Positions 33,292 to 44,649 of a stretch of 64,000 nt of DNA are shown here, in pieces. The notes below the pieces were generated by a model. It saw nothing but the letters and a program-made list of their open reading frames with translations, had not been told where the DNA came from and ran no database searches. Source of the DNA: Planoprotostelium fungivorum (Eukaryota > Evosea > Variosea > Cavosteliida > Cavosteliaceae); NCBI GenBank assembly GCA_003024175.1, contig MDYQ01000093.1, positions 1-64,000 on the forward strand, written 5' to 3'. Positions within the stretch are counted from its first letter, which is position 1, and every line of letters begins with the position of its first letter. The translations under genes were made by a program, and so were the position numbers.

Positions 33292-36200
33292 TCATTGGTT
33301 GGATTTCTTCAGGTCCGGTGAATAAGCGTATTCTGATTCCCCTTCGTGATCATAATTGACAACTTTCATCTCCAATTCGACCGTGCTACTTGTCCTCTTG
33401 CCTTTCACCACCGTATCGTTGTGATATTCGTGAGCCAGAATAATCGGCCTGGCACCGTCTGAAGAAGGCCCAGTCTGATACTGAGGCTCTTCCTTGACGG
33501 TTGGCTGTTCTGTCCTCCGATGAGTTCTCAGTCTTGTGCCGAATTCTTCGTGGTATCTCTTACAGATACCGTCGAAATCTGGACGATCTGCCGGTAGAAG
33601 TTCCCAGCAAGAGAGGACGATGTCCCACATGGCCGGGGGACAGTTGTCCGGCTGCGCCAGACGTAGACCGCGGGGGACCTGACGGATGTTAACATCGAAA
33701 GGGAGTCAGAGTCGCTCACCTGCTCGCTGACTTCTCGATTGGTGAGATCTCTGTAAGGAACTGGTGGAGTGTGAGGAGATCGTGATTTATTCTGTTTTAT
33801 TCCCTCACCTTGCGCGCCGGTGAAGATCTCCCAGATCTGAACGAGAAATAAATACAAATGATGAATCATCCAATGAACTCACGGTGACACCAAAGGCCCA
33901 AACGTCTGATTGTAACGAACTGACACGGTCTTCCATCATCTCGGGTGCCGCCCATCGGTATGGTATCGCGGTGCTCTTCGCGTTGTAGACGCTGTCCTCC
34001 TTACTCAAACCGAAATCGGATATCTAAAGTGGGTCATGTGTGTGATGATGATGAAGTGTGTCACTTTGACGTTCATGCCTCCATCTAACAGCAGATTGCG
34101 TGTGGCGAGATCGCTTCGTTATGTGAATAAAAGATTTGAATGGTAAACAATAAATAAAATGCTTCACCGGTGGATGATGTTCTTCGAAGAGAGGTAAAGC
34201 ATTCCGTTGACTGTGAACGGTAAATAAAAGAGAATAAAATATTTTTCTCACTCAGGTCTAACACCATGGCTAATAAGGCGTCGATCTGTGTATCCAATGT
34301 CTCTCTTCTCTTTCTCAGATAAGAGTCGAGCGACCCGTTCGCTGCAAATTCCAACACCTGAGGCGGTCAGAATACGGTTCAGACGAAGAGTGTCACCATG
34401 TTCAAGGTAGTGTCCTCCATCATGTAGACACCGAGGAGTCGAATGATGTTTGGATGATTCAATTTCCTATGACGAATCATGACGTCATCGTTCTTCATCA
34501 CTTCAACTCACTGCAGCAAGAGGATCTCTTCTTTGAATTGATTGTCTTCGAAGTCGGATTCATTCTTCACACCTTTCACGGCGACAACGGCTCCGTTCCT
34601 GCAAATTTGAACGAAAACAACAAAGGAGAGGCTCACCACTGACCGCGGTAGACTTCGCCGAAATTTCCCTGCCCGATTTTGTTCTCTAAGGTGACTCCTT
34701 GGATGAGAAGTCGGCTGAGAGAATCGATCATCCATTTCCTCTTGGCTCTTTGATAGTGTCAGTGATGACGGAATCATCGATGGTGCGATCACGGTGATCG
34801 ATGATGAGATGACGATCGTGATCGATGAGAGCACAATCGTGATCGATGATGAGATGATCATGATCATGATCATGATCTTTGAAAGACGTCCATGACTTCT
34901 CACTCGATTTTCTTCTTCCTCCTCAAGATGACCAACAAGTAAATCAGCAGGGCGACCAACAGAGCCGCAAAGATGATGCTACCTGCCACGACGCCTCCGA
35001 TCTGGCCCGATGATAATCCCGCCCTCGGTATCGGATATTCCTGTCACCCGTCGATCTACAACGCTCCCACATCACTCGACTCACGACGTTCGTGATTCCA
35101 CTGATGAGCTGTCTTCTCTCTGAAATCTGCAGGGCGGTGTAATTCGATGACCCTTGATTGATGCGTCCACTGATGGGCCCTCTAATGTCTAAATCGAACG
35201 TGGTACCTGATGATGTCATCGACGATGTTTCAGAGTTTGATGAAGTACCGGTGGTGACGTAAGATAATCGAGAGACGTCGACTTGTACCACGTCTGCGAT
35301 GGATTGGAGGAGGTTCTGTTTGATTCAAAGTTAAAATCGATGATGAACGCAATAATGATGGATGTGATGTGATGATGGATGTGATGTGATGTGATGATGG
35401 ATGTGATGTGATGATGGATGTGATGTGATGTGATGATGGATGTGATGATCACCTGATCACGTGGAGACGTAGTAGTTAATCTGATCCTCTGAGATATCAT
35501 GTCTGATGTCTTACAACTCATTCGACACTTGACGAACGTAACGTTATCGATGGGACATTCAAACTGATTTCCACTGCACCCCACATCAGCCTACCGAACG
35601 TCATGATATCTCACCTCATGTCACATGTGATATTATCAGCTCCTAATGTACCTATTCTACCGATAAGGGTTCCATCTGTCGCATCGTTGCCTGATAAGTC
35701 GACATGTTGCAAGTTGGGATGATTTGCGGTACTCAGATCTGGAATCGATCCACCTGTCGTCGTCGATTATTCTCAGAAGATTCGTGGAACATTCGATGAA
35801 TTATCATATGATGTGTATAAATATCTTCGATATGATGGTTGTAGATCCTCACGGATTTGATTGTTCGATACGTCGATCTGTCTTCCATCAGATGTGAACA
35901 CGATGTAACGATGAAATGGGTCACTCACCTGTGCCAATAATGGAGCATTCAAAGAGCCCAATCTGTCAGGTGTCAGGTGTCAGATGTAGGGTGTCAGATG
36001 TAGGGTGTCAGATGTAGGGTGTCAGATGATTCACCCTTGTAGATGATTGTCACTGGCGTTCAGATATGCCAGTTTCGGTGCGTTCATGTCGGGCACACTT
36101 CCGTTCAGGTTGTTACCACTGTATGGCGTCACGATGACGATGAGTGACGTCATCACACGTACCTGACGTCCAAGTGCGCGATAGAAGAGAATGAGCCCAT

Positions 36201-39200
36201 GAAGGATACATCTGTTGTCATTCAGATCGATTTCGACACTCGTAGAATGAAAACAATAAAATAGAATAAAAGACGATGTCATTCGTCTCACTTCCACTCA
36301 GTTGATTGTGTTGTAATGAAATATTGAATGGGTCATTACGAAATCGGTCGATCTACAACGATCAAATCTTGACGACATCATTCCAGCTCACCTGACCCGT
36401 CAGACGATTGTAAGACAGATCGATGTATCTCAGATTCGACATTCCATACATTCCATTGGGAATCTCTCCACTGATCTGGTTGCCACTGAGATGCAACGTG
36501 ACCAGACTCTGTGTGATGTCATTGATGTGATCGAATCAATCGATGTAATTACCGTCATGTTCTCGATGCTAACTCTTCCATCTCCATCCAGCGTACCCGT
36601 GATCAAATTTCCTGATACGGTGAGTTTCGATGGCTGGTTGTAGATCGACCCACTCGATACGTTCAGGTAGACGAGTGACTGCAGTGCGAACAGACCCGAA
36701 AAGTCGGTGAGAACTAACTTGTTGTTCGCGGCGGAGACATACGTCAGAGAAGACAACGTGCCAAAGGCTGCCATCACTTCACCGTGAAACATGTTGCTGT
36801 CGTTGTGTCACAATAGGAACGAGGGTATAGGGTCACTCGCTTGTCGATCTTGATGGTGGCTAATTTGTCCATACCCTTCATGACTGGTATGATACCTGTT
36901 TGAAGGTGAGATGGCGTGAGGAAACGGAGGAAAGATCACCTGACATCAGATTGGAAGAGAAATCAGCCTGAGAAATTCAGTGGGATGTGATCGTGATGAC
37001 ATCATGTGACGATGAGATCGTGTGATGAGATGATGGTGAGATCAGGTGAAGAGTGATGAGATGATGATGAGATGTCATGACGATATCTCACAGAAATCAA
37101 TTCGGTCAAGAAGGCCACTTGAGCCGGAACCGTGCCAGATATCAAATTATTACTCAGATTCACGTATTGTAGATTCACCAGGAATCGGATCTGATCTGTG
37201 ATCTGTCCGGTGAATCGATTGAGGGACAACTGTTTGTCTCATCAACTCCATGATGAGGTACACGATGAACGAAATCATCACGTCTAAAGTTTGAATGACG
37301 TTGGTCGCTCGATATTGCGTGGGAAGACGTCCAACGAAATCATTATTGCTCATCTTCACAGTGTTCAAGCATCTGAAGTGTTTTCAGTGTGAATCGATTT
37401 CTCGTGCAATTTCTCCTCACTCGAGATCGTAAAAAATGTCGGGCAAGACGGTACCTCCCAGGGAATTGTCCGACACGTCGACGTATGTTAGACCTGTCAT
37501 AGTTCGGAGGACATTGACGTCACCAGTGAATGCGTTGTCGTTCATCTTCAAGACCTTGAGGCTCTTCAGATTTGAGAAAGAAGGAGGAATGGGTCCGGAT
37601 AAATCGCAACGCGACACATCGACGTGGGACAGATTCGCTCCCATGGGAAACGTATCGGGTAATTGTCCGGAGAAGTTGTTGCCGGCGATGACGTAGATCT
37701 GTTACGCATCAGTTACGTACGATAGTAGATGAATACTTGTAGGGAGGGAAGGGCAGAAATATCGGGGAAATTTCCTCTGAATTTGTTTTCTGAGAGGTAG
37801 AGGAACATGAGTTGAGTGAAATTAGAGAGGTCATCGATGGAGCCTTCCAATTGATTGCTGTTCAACGTCAAGTCCAATAGAGAAGACAAACTGTATAGAT
37901 CTATCCAATGTCATTCTTCCATTCATTCTTACAATTCATCTGAATGCATGTGCATTCTATATGTGGTCATCATTGTTTCGTATACTTTCACGATGATGAT
38001 GTGTTACACTTGAAATCAATCGTGAAATATTTCTTTAGAATGAAATGAAGATGAAGAGAGGAGACATCACTTGATGGGATTGTGCCGTGGAGCTTATTCG
38101 AGTGGAGACGGAGTGCGAGTAAGTGTCGAAGGTCACCAATTTGAGATGGTATCTGACCGGTGAACGAATTGACACCTGTCCATCATCAGCGACATCCATG
38201 ATGATGATGATGTGATCGCGATGTGTCCATGCTACTCACTGAGATCCAATAGAGAGAGGTTCCAATGGCCGAGACGATTCGGTATCTCTATCGAGTCACG
38301 ATGAGTCACACCATCATCATGCGAACATAACTCACCTCCTTCGAGGACATTGCTGTATAGATTCAAATACCTGAGACCATTTTAATCTCCATCATCATGA
38401 ACACATTGCCTACTCTAGAGTTTCAAAATTCGTCTCGGTATTCCACGATGCAGGTATGGACCCACTGAATTGATTCTGGCTGAGGTCGATGTATTGGATG
38501 TCTATATGTATTTGAGTCTCCCATCATGTCTCCTTGCGATGGGACTCACTGGATAATGAGCCGATCGATGGAGGTAATGGACCGCTCATGCCGTTCGTGT
38601 TGAGGTCCAACTTCAAGAGAGAAGGATATTTGTCAAAGACATCAGGGATGGAACCGTTCAAGAGGTTGAAACTGAGGTCGATCTGTTGCAGCGATTTCGC
38701 ATTGGGAAAGGTGGGAACAGATCCAGTGAGAAAGTTTGCAGACAGCTGGATGGTGAGGAGCTGATCCGAATTGGAAGAAGGAATGAGACCTGATGTGATG
38801 TCAATCGGTGTGATTATAGATGGAATGATCTGAGGAGCCGTATCTGTATCACCTTCCAAACGGTTGTTGGTGAGATTGCACCCCAGGAAAAAGGATCCGA
38901 ATAGACTTGGAGGAATGTTGCCAGAAAGTTGATTGTTGGCTGCTGAGATGTAAGCAGGATTCGATCCTATGCCAGGTTGAGACCCAAGATCGACCGGTAA
39001 CTGACCGACTACATCATTTATCAGATCATGTCCTCCAGAATCACAGAGGACGATCAAATCACCCAGATTGTTATCATCCAGAAAAAGGCCGTAGAAGATG
39101 ATTCCAAATCTCGGTTCACATTGAACTCCATACCACTGACAGTGGTCAACTGTAGTGTTCCAATAGGTGTTGTTCTTCCATTGAACGCCTGCGATTCACG

Positions 39201-39335
39201 TCAGTGTGACAGATTGACCTTGTCCTACTCACCACCCGTCTGCATGTAGAAATCAACGAGCACATCACGAGCGCTCTTGTCCTGACCCCATGCGATGGTG
39301 ACAAAGAGGACGAGACAGATCAGAAACGTTCTCAT
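33292..39335 (-). CDS. LRR receptor with tyrosine-kinase-like cytoplasmic domain
   Basis: A signal peptide (MRTFLICLVLFVTIAWGQ) starts at 39335. The ectodomain has many plant-type leucine-rich repeats (for example LQQIDLSFNLLNGSIPDVFD, LLKLDLNTNGMSGPLPPSIG, YVNLSNNLISGTVPAQVAFL). One transmembrane span follows (GGVVAGSIIFAALLVALLIY). The kinase shows IGQGNFGEVYRG, VVAVKGVK, NIIHRDLATRNLLLDGGMNV, ISDFGLSKEDSVYN, IPYRWAAPEMMEDRVSSLQS and DVWAFGVT. HRDLATRN and RWAAPE are of tyrosine-kinase style, not the HRDLKxxN of serine/threonine kinases. The tail has several Tyr (EEPQYQTG, SEYAYSPDL). About 30 exons, with GATGATG-rich longer introns. It is head-to-head with the LRR gene at 39768. Confidence 0.87.
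35354..35450 (+). repeat. GATGGATGTGATGTGAT tandem repeat inside an intron
   Basis: Several tandem copies of a unit made of GATGTGATG blocks, within an intron of the LRR receptor kinase gene. Simple-sequence expansion; not a CRISPR (no spacers). Confidence 0.75.
35964..36027 (+). repeat. GTGTCAGATGTAG minisatellite inside an intron
   Basis: Four or more head-to-tail copies of a 13-nt unit (GTGTCAGATGTAG, first copies GGTGTCA variants) in an intron of the LRR receptor kinase gene. Confidence 0.8.
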
Positions 39336-39767
39336 CGTTCTGTGATCTACTTCGGCGGCTCTCTCAGCTGCTCCTTCACTTCGGAGCTCAAGTTGACAGC
39401 GAGATATTCCGTTCGACAGACACCTTATACATCTGTGTCTGCAGTGCCCACCCGCGTGGGCAACAGTGCGTGCCATATTATGGCAGTCGTTTCACAAGAA
39501 AGAGACTGTTTAGAGGGAAGACTGTACAGAGCAGTACGCGAACGATATTTTATAGAAAGGAGAGCAGACGTTTGCTCTCCTCTTCGCGTACGGGCCTCAA
39601 TGGGCGTACGCGACGTCTACAACACGATCCGATGGTATTATATTATATTCAATTATCGATCACGCGATGATTACACGTCCAAACTCCTGCAAATTGTGAT
39701 CCTGTTCGTAGACTCACCGTTTATCGTGGAATGTCTGTGAACGATCAGTGGTGATCGGTCATCGAGA
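39336..39767. other. bidirectional promoter region between two LRR receptor genes
   Basis: About 430 bp. Contains a perfect 8-bp inverted repeat (39559-39566 with 39573-39580) and a TTTTATAG stretch just left of it. The first exon(s) of the plus-strand LRR gene, including its signal peptide, must lie here but I could not resolve them. Confidence 0.5.
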
Positions 39768-41832
39768 TAGTGACACTTCCCACAGCAGCTCTTCAGAAGT
39801 TTTCCAACCTCCAACAGCTACGCATGATTAACGGAAGCATTTCCGGGACACTCGTAGGCATCAACAATTTGAACAGATTGACCTCTCTCAAACTCTCTGG
39901 TAATCGATTACAAGGCAATCTCACGGGCTCGGTGGATGCCCTGGCCAGACTTCAAGTTTTAGACTTATCCTACAATCAATTGACCTCAGGGATATTCACG
40001 CTCGTCACAAAATGCACCAACCTCACATCGCTTAATCTCGTGAGTTCATCTGCACCAGCACTTGATCGATTGATCGTATTCAGGCAAGCAATTTTCTGAC
40101 GGGACCGATCCCAGAAGAGATCACCGCCTTATCGCAGTTAAATTATCTCAATCTGGCGCACAACAACTTCATCGGTGAGGTCTCGGCTCATTCGGAGGCT
40201 GATCGTATCCCCTCAGGGTCTCTCACTTATGGTCTGTCGACTCTGTCCCTATTGACCATCTTAAACGTGGAGGACAACGATCTCAGCAACACTATACCCT
40301 CTGATCTAGGTAATAACCCTGCCTTGACCACCCTCGATGCATCGAATAATGCCTTCAGTGGATCCGTGAGTTCAACTTCTCCCCCTCGTCTGATATCCTT
40401 GGCTCACATCAATAGATTCTGAATGCAGCACTGAAGGGTACCAATCTGATCTCAGTGGATCTATCAAACAACCAGGTCAGTTGGACGTCGTCTCATTTCA
40501 TTGAATCGTTGTAGTTGTCCGGTAGCCTTCCTATCGGCGTCATCGGTGTGACTAATCTCTACTACCTCGATCTGGTCAGTCTCATATTTTCACTCTCTCT
40601 GACTTCTGCAGCGCAACAACCTCTTCACCAGCTTCATACCTATCAACTACAAGTTGCTCTCTAAACTACAAGTGCTGCATTTAGAAGGCAACAAGCTGAT
40701 GGGAAACCTCACTTCACTTCCTGTCTCTCTCGTGGACTGTGTCATCTCGCCTCAGAACACCGCCGCCATCGGTTTCGATTGTCAGGGTACTCTACCGGTG
40801 GCCTGTCAGTCACCGTCTCCGTGTTACAACGCGTATTACGAGCCTACTTCTTCTTCCACGTTCGTTCCGGCCACAACGCAGGACGCCAGCGTGCAAGATC
40901 ATCCGTTCTCGGTGCAGCTACCTCTCTTGGGAGCGTGTTCGGTGGGATGTCTGAGTGGCATCATCGTCGGCATCGTCTTTGTCATCATGGTGGTCGCGTT
41001 GATCATCTTCATCATCATCCGAGCCAGTCGCAACCGTGGCACACAGATTCGAAGTGAGTAAAAATGGAGAAAGGTGTCAGAGCTGAACGACACCAGGTTT
41101 CGGTACTGCACAGAGTGATCACTTCCGTCTGGGTTGGACGAAATTCGGAAACTTGCTAGGAGTTGACGTACGGAGTAAATTCAAGAAGAAGGGATTCAAA
41201 TACGAAGCGAAAGAGCAGACGGAAGATCAGACAGACTTCCACTTTAAAGAGAAGGAGGAAGAGAAGACTGAATTCAGCTTCGCTAAGCAACAGACGGAGC
41301 CCAAGAAGGGTCAAGGGAAAGGAAAGACGAAGGCCTTCGTACCTCTACCCAGCGTCAAACGCATCGAACTGAAGAAGAATGTAAGTCCATCTCATCGCAC
41401 CATGTTCATCAGACGACTTAGACTCTACAGAAGAAGGAAGTCGATATCCCTCTACAGATCATCAAAGCTGCCCCTCCAACACAAGTGGAAGAAGGAATCC
41501 GCGTCAACCCCATGGTCTACAGCGACGCCGACCGACCTCAACACAGCATCTTAGACGTCGTCACCTCGGAACCAGAAGCCTTTCGACCTTCTACTGCCGC
41601 CAAGTCATCCAAGGCCTTTGCTGAGGTGATGGCCGTCAGCAGCTTCGAACATCAAGAGAGGAGCGAGTTTGGATTGCCGCATGAGGTTCGATCCCCTGAA
41701 GAGTTGGTCTCTGAGAGCGTCGAGGCGTTCGATGAAGATGACATCGATGCACACATCGCGAAGGCAGCCGCCGAATCGAAGACGTCTCACCTGAGGCCCT
41801 TCACGGCGACGAGAAGAACACCGAATTATTGA
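39768..41832 (+). CDS. LRR transmembrane receptor with non-kinase cytoplasmic tail (5' end unresolved)
   Basis: Leucine-rich repeats run from the left edge (FSNLQQLRMINGSISGTLVG, LTSLKLSGNRLQGNLTGSVD, LQVLDLSYNQLTSGIFTLVT) to LSKLQVLHLEGNKLMGNLTS, capped by a Cys-containing module (FDCQGTLPVACQSPSPCYNA). A membrane span follows (SGIIVGIVFVIMVVALIIFI). The roughly 200-residue tail has a Lys/Glu-rich region (EDQTDFHFKEKEEEKTEFSF) and SVKRIELKKN, and ends ATRRTPNY at 41832. No kinase motifs. The start exon lies upstream and is not given here. It could be a co-receptor or decoy partner of the divergent LRR receptor kinase. Confidence 0.8.
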
Positions 41833-42076
41833 TGTAGATAAAATGCACGATGAAGATCATGTGTCATTGTGGTTGTGGATCATCTCGAGTGCAAACGATC
41901 GAACTCGAGTTGCGGCGGATAATACAGATGATTTAGACGTGCTGGGCGGTCACGAGTGTAGAAGGTGTTATCGTCCACTGATGATGCTCACATGATGTGT
42001 GTTTTGTGATTCGTTGTGGGAGGAGGAGGATGTCAAGTTCCACACATGCATGATGAAACGTCTTATTTCACAATGT

Positions 42077-43095
42077 TTATTGAGGTTGATCTGGCCTCAC
42101 AAAATCCTTGGTCAAATCCATGTCCGTCACGTGACTGTTTAGAATCCTAACCTTCTTGTTCTCTGCTCTCTTCCTCGACTTGGGAGGTGGCCTCTTGTTG
42201 ATCTTCTTCTCCTGCTGCGTCATGGATAGACCTGCCGTCTTCATTGTCTTCTCAAAGTCGATATCGTCGGGTAGTTTGATGCTGGACCACAAGTTTTTGA
42301 ATTCTTGATCGATGTGGAGGATCAGATCGAAGTTTTTTCGTGGGAACACAACGGTCTGCGGTTTCTTCTCTTCGTTGACTACGCGGATGATCTGACGGTT
42401 TTGGACGAGAGACTGAAAATCGTGAGTCGACATCACGTGATGTGGTGTCTATGATATGTGCATGATGAATGAGATCGACGATCCAGGTGTATCGTCACGA
42501 CACGATGAGGTGGAGGGGAAGAGTATAACCTCACGTTCAGATCAGCTTCTGCGCCTCTATATGATTCTCTCAATGCCTGCTCGATTAGACCGTCCGGATT
42601 TCTATCGATTTCCTTTTCCAAATCCAATTTGGAACGGATGTTATGTTCTGCCTGCACATCATGTCTTCAATCGCTGATGGGTGAAAGCATACGGAATGCA
42701 TCACCTTGTGATAGTACAATTTGTTGATGTCATCATAACGAACAAACTTGTTCGCTGCTAATTCGTCCCAGAATGGATCGTTCTCTGGCATCTCAAAACC
42801 TCTCTCGGCCTGTCTGATGGCCTCCGTGAGTTCGCGACGATTAAATCCTCTTTGTGCATCTCTCTTCAGCGTATCGCTCACTGCTTTCATAATCTAAGAT
42901 CTATCAATCTTGAACACTCATTCGCATACAGAGGATCCTCTATAAAATATAAACGCTCACACTTCCTCCCGCAGGCCTCGGGACTTTCATGTTTCGCATT
43001 GGAACACCCATCTGTACCCTCTGTGGCGGTGGTTGCACCTGTCTCTGCGGCAATAATGCCCTCAGCTGAGCTTGCTTGATGTCTTGATTCATCAT
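42077..43095 (-). CDS. transcription initiation factor TFIIE beta subunit
   Basis: RNA polymerase II general transcription factor subunit. MMNQDIKQAQLRALLPQRQV opens the protein; IMKAVSDTLKRDAQRGFNRR, DELAANKFVRYDDINKLYYH and EHNIRSKLDLEKEIDRNPDG form the tandem winged-helix region; LVQNRQIIRVVNEEKKPQTV and LHIDQEFKNLWSSIKLPDDI parallel the human segment ending in EEFQKLWRSV. A basic tail follows (PPPKSRKRAENKKVRILNSH), as in other TFIIE-beta proteins. Four exons, about 265 residues. The stop is embedded in AATAAA (42076-42081 on the minus strand). Confidence 0.85.
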
Positions 43096-43266
43096 CTCTC
43101 GACACAAATGCAATGGTCCCTCGTGTTCTCGCCCAAACTTTGGTGGACCAAATATTCGTGCAGGGGGGGAGGGAGGGAGGAAACCGAGTTTTATTGAAAT
43201 GAGAAGGCAGCGAAAGGCTTGAGAAGTGTTTTGGATCGCTCCTCGCGCACAGAGAACTGAATAACC

Positions 43267-43927
43267 ATGCCAGCCACCCCTAAAGCTACCCCCGCTGCCA
43301 CCGAGGCCTCCGCACAGGTGTGTGAGAATGAAAAGAATCAAAGTAGTCTTCAGATGATTGTGGATGATTCGAAAAAATGAAGAGATTGGATGTTGTTGGT
43401 ATAGATGTTTACTCGAAATATAGCCCACCAAGGTTGCTGCCCCCAAGGGAAAGAAGACCACCAAGGTTGCCCAAAAGAAGACCCTCAAGTTCACCATCGA
43501 CTGCTCTCAGCCCGTCGATGATGGAATCCTCGACCCCAGCTCCTTCGTGAGTGTCTACACTTCTCTTTTCATCTCACCCATCCGATTGTCCATATTTCCA
43601 TATCGAATCCATATCCATATCCCATTTCTCTCATCTTCTCTCGAGTCTTAACGATATCCTCAGGAGAAGTTCCTCCACGACAAGATCAAGGTCGCTGGTA
43701 AGGCCGGAAACCTTGGAGACGCCGTCAGCGTCAGCAGAGACAAGTCCAAGCTCACCGTCACTGCCACCACCGCCTTCTCTAAGAGATACCTCAAGTACCT
43801 GACAAAGAAGTACCTGAAGAAGCACCAGCTCCGTGATTGGCTGAGAGTCATCGCCAAGACCAAGGGCAGCTACGAGCTCAAGTACTTCAACATCCACGAC
43901 CAGGAGGAGCAGGAGGACGAGGAATAA
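43267..43927 (+). CDS. RPL22: 60S ribosomal protein L22
   Basis: [17 protein letters not shown] is a short Ala/Pro leader, then [80 protein letters not shown] and the acidic tail QEEQEDEE typical of eL22. Three exons. Only 171 bp separate its start from the TFIIE-beta start on the other strand. Confidence 0.96.
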
Positions 43928-44649
43928 GCATGGTAGCCTCTCGAGACCTTTTTCATCTATCGGTACTCAATAGATTTGGAGGGATGTTCAGTTCCGTAAA
44001 GATTTTTGCAATTTATCTTTCATTGTGATGGAATGGTTGATCGGAATGAGATGTCTTTTTGCGGATGCAGAAGCATCTGATCTGATTGACGGGATCTAGT
44101 GCCGGAGAGGCAGCGATTATTGTTTTATATCGAAGTCCACACGTCTTCAGTGGTGATGTCGGAGAGTGGACCAAATGTTGCCCTCTAATTCGTGCATCTA
44201 TTGAGGGCTGTCATTTTTGGGTGATTCTTGATGCTGTAGCGGTAGTTTCACGTAAATCCAGGTCATGAAGTCTCTGCTGTCCAGATCATCTACATCGCAT
44301 CATGAGAATCGTTTCACAAATCTTCTCGAGAGGATCTCGGAAAGTCTTGTATACAACAATATCGTCAGCGAATTGTAACGACGGTCGTTCAACGAATTCG
44401 ATCAATGATGCACGGGTTATCTTTGTCCATAGAAAGATCCTTCTGTGTGTGAGTCTTGAATTGCACGATCTAGCCATCACGAGTGCTGCAGCTCCAATCG
44501 ATTGGTTTCACCCTTATCATATCCAAAGGTATCACACAACTAATACCACAGATTCAAACAAGCCCATCTGTCCACGGTCACTCCTGGTGCGATGGTAAGG
44601 TGACCCTGGACAGATACACATGGGCCCTCTTATTTCACACATCTCTACA
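43928..44649. other. convergent intergenic region between RPL22 and the pseudokinase gene
   Basis: About 720 bp. It carries overlapping open frames on both strands (plus 44302-44598, minus 44286-44480) with no convincing splice or domain support. I do not call a gene here. Confidence 0.4.

Noticed and set aside
35354-36027. Regular short direct repeats that could suggest a CRISPR-like array.
   Set aside because: Units are tandem without unique spacers and lie inside introns of a eukaryotic receptor gene.
44286-44480. Minus-strand frame with LQFADDIVVY, reminiscent of the reverse-transcriptase FADD/YADD box.
   Set aside because: Only about 65 codons, no other reverse-transcriptase blocks nearby on either strand, and no element ends. 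Chance resemblance is more likely.
44302-44598. 98-codon plus-strand frame starting with ATG.
   Set aside because: No hydrophobic core, no domain, and no supporting splice sites; overlaps an equally weak frame on the other strand.
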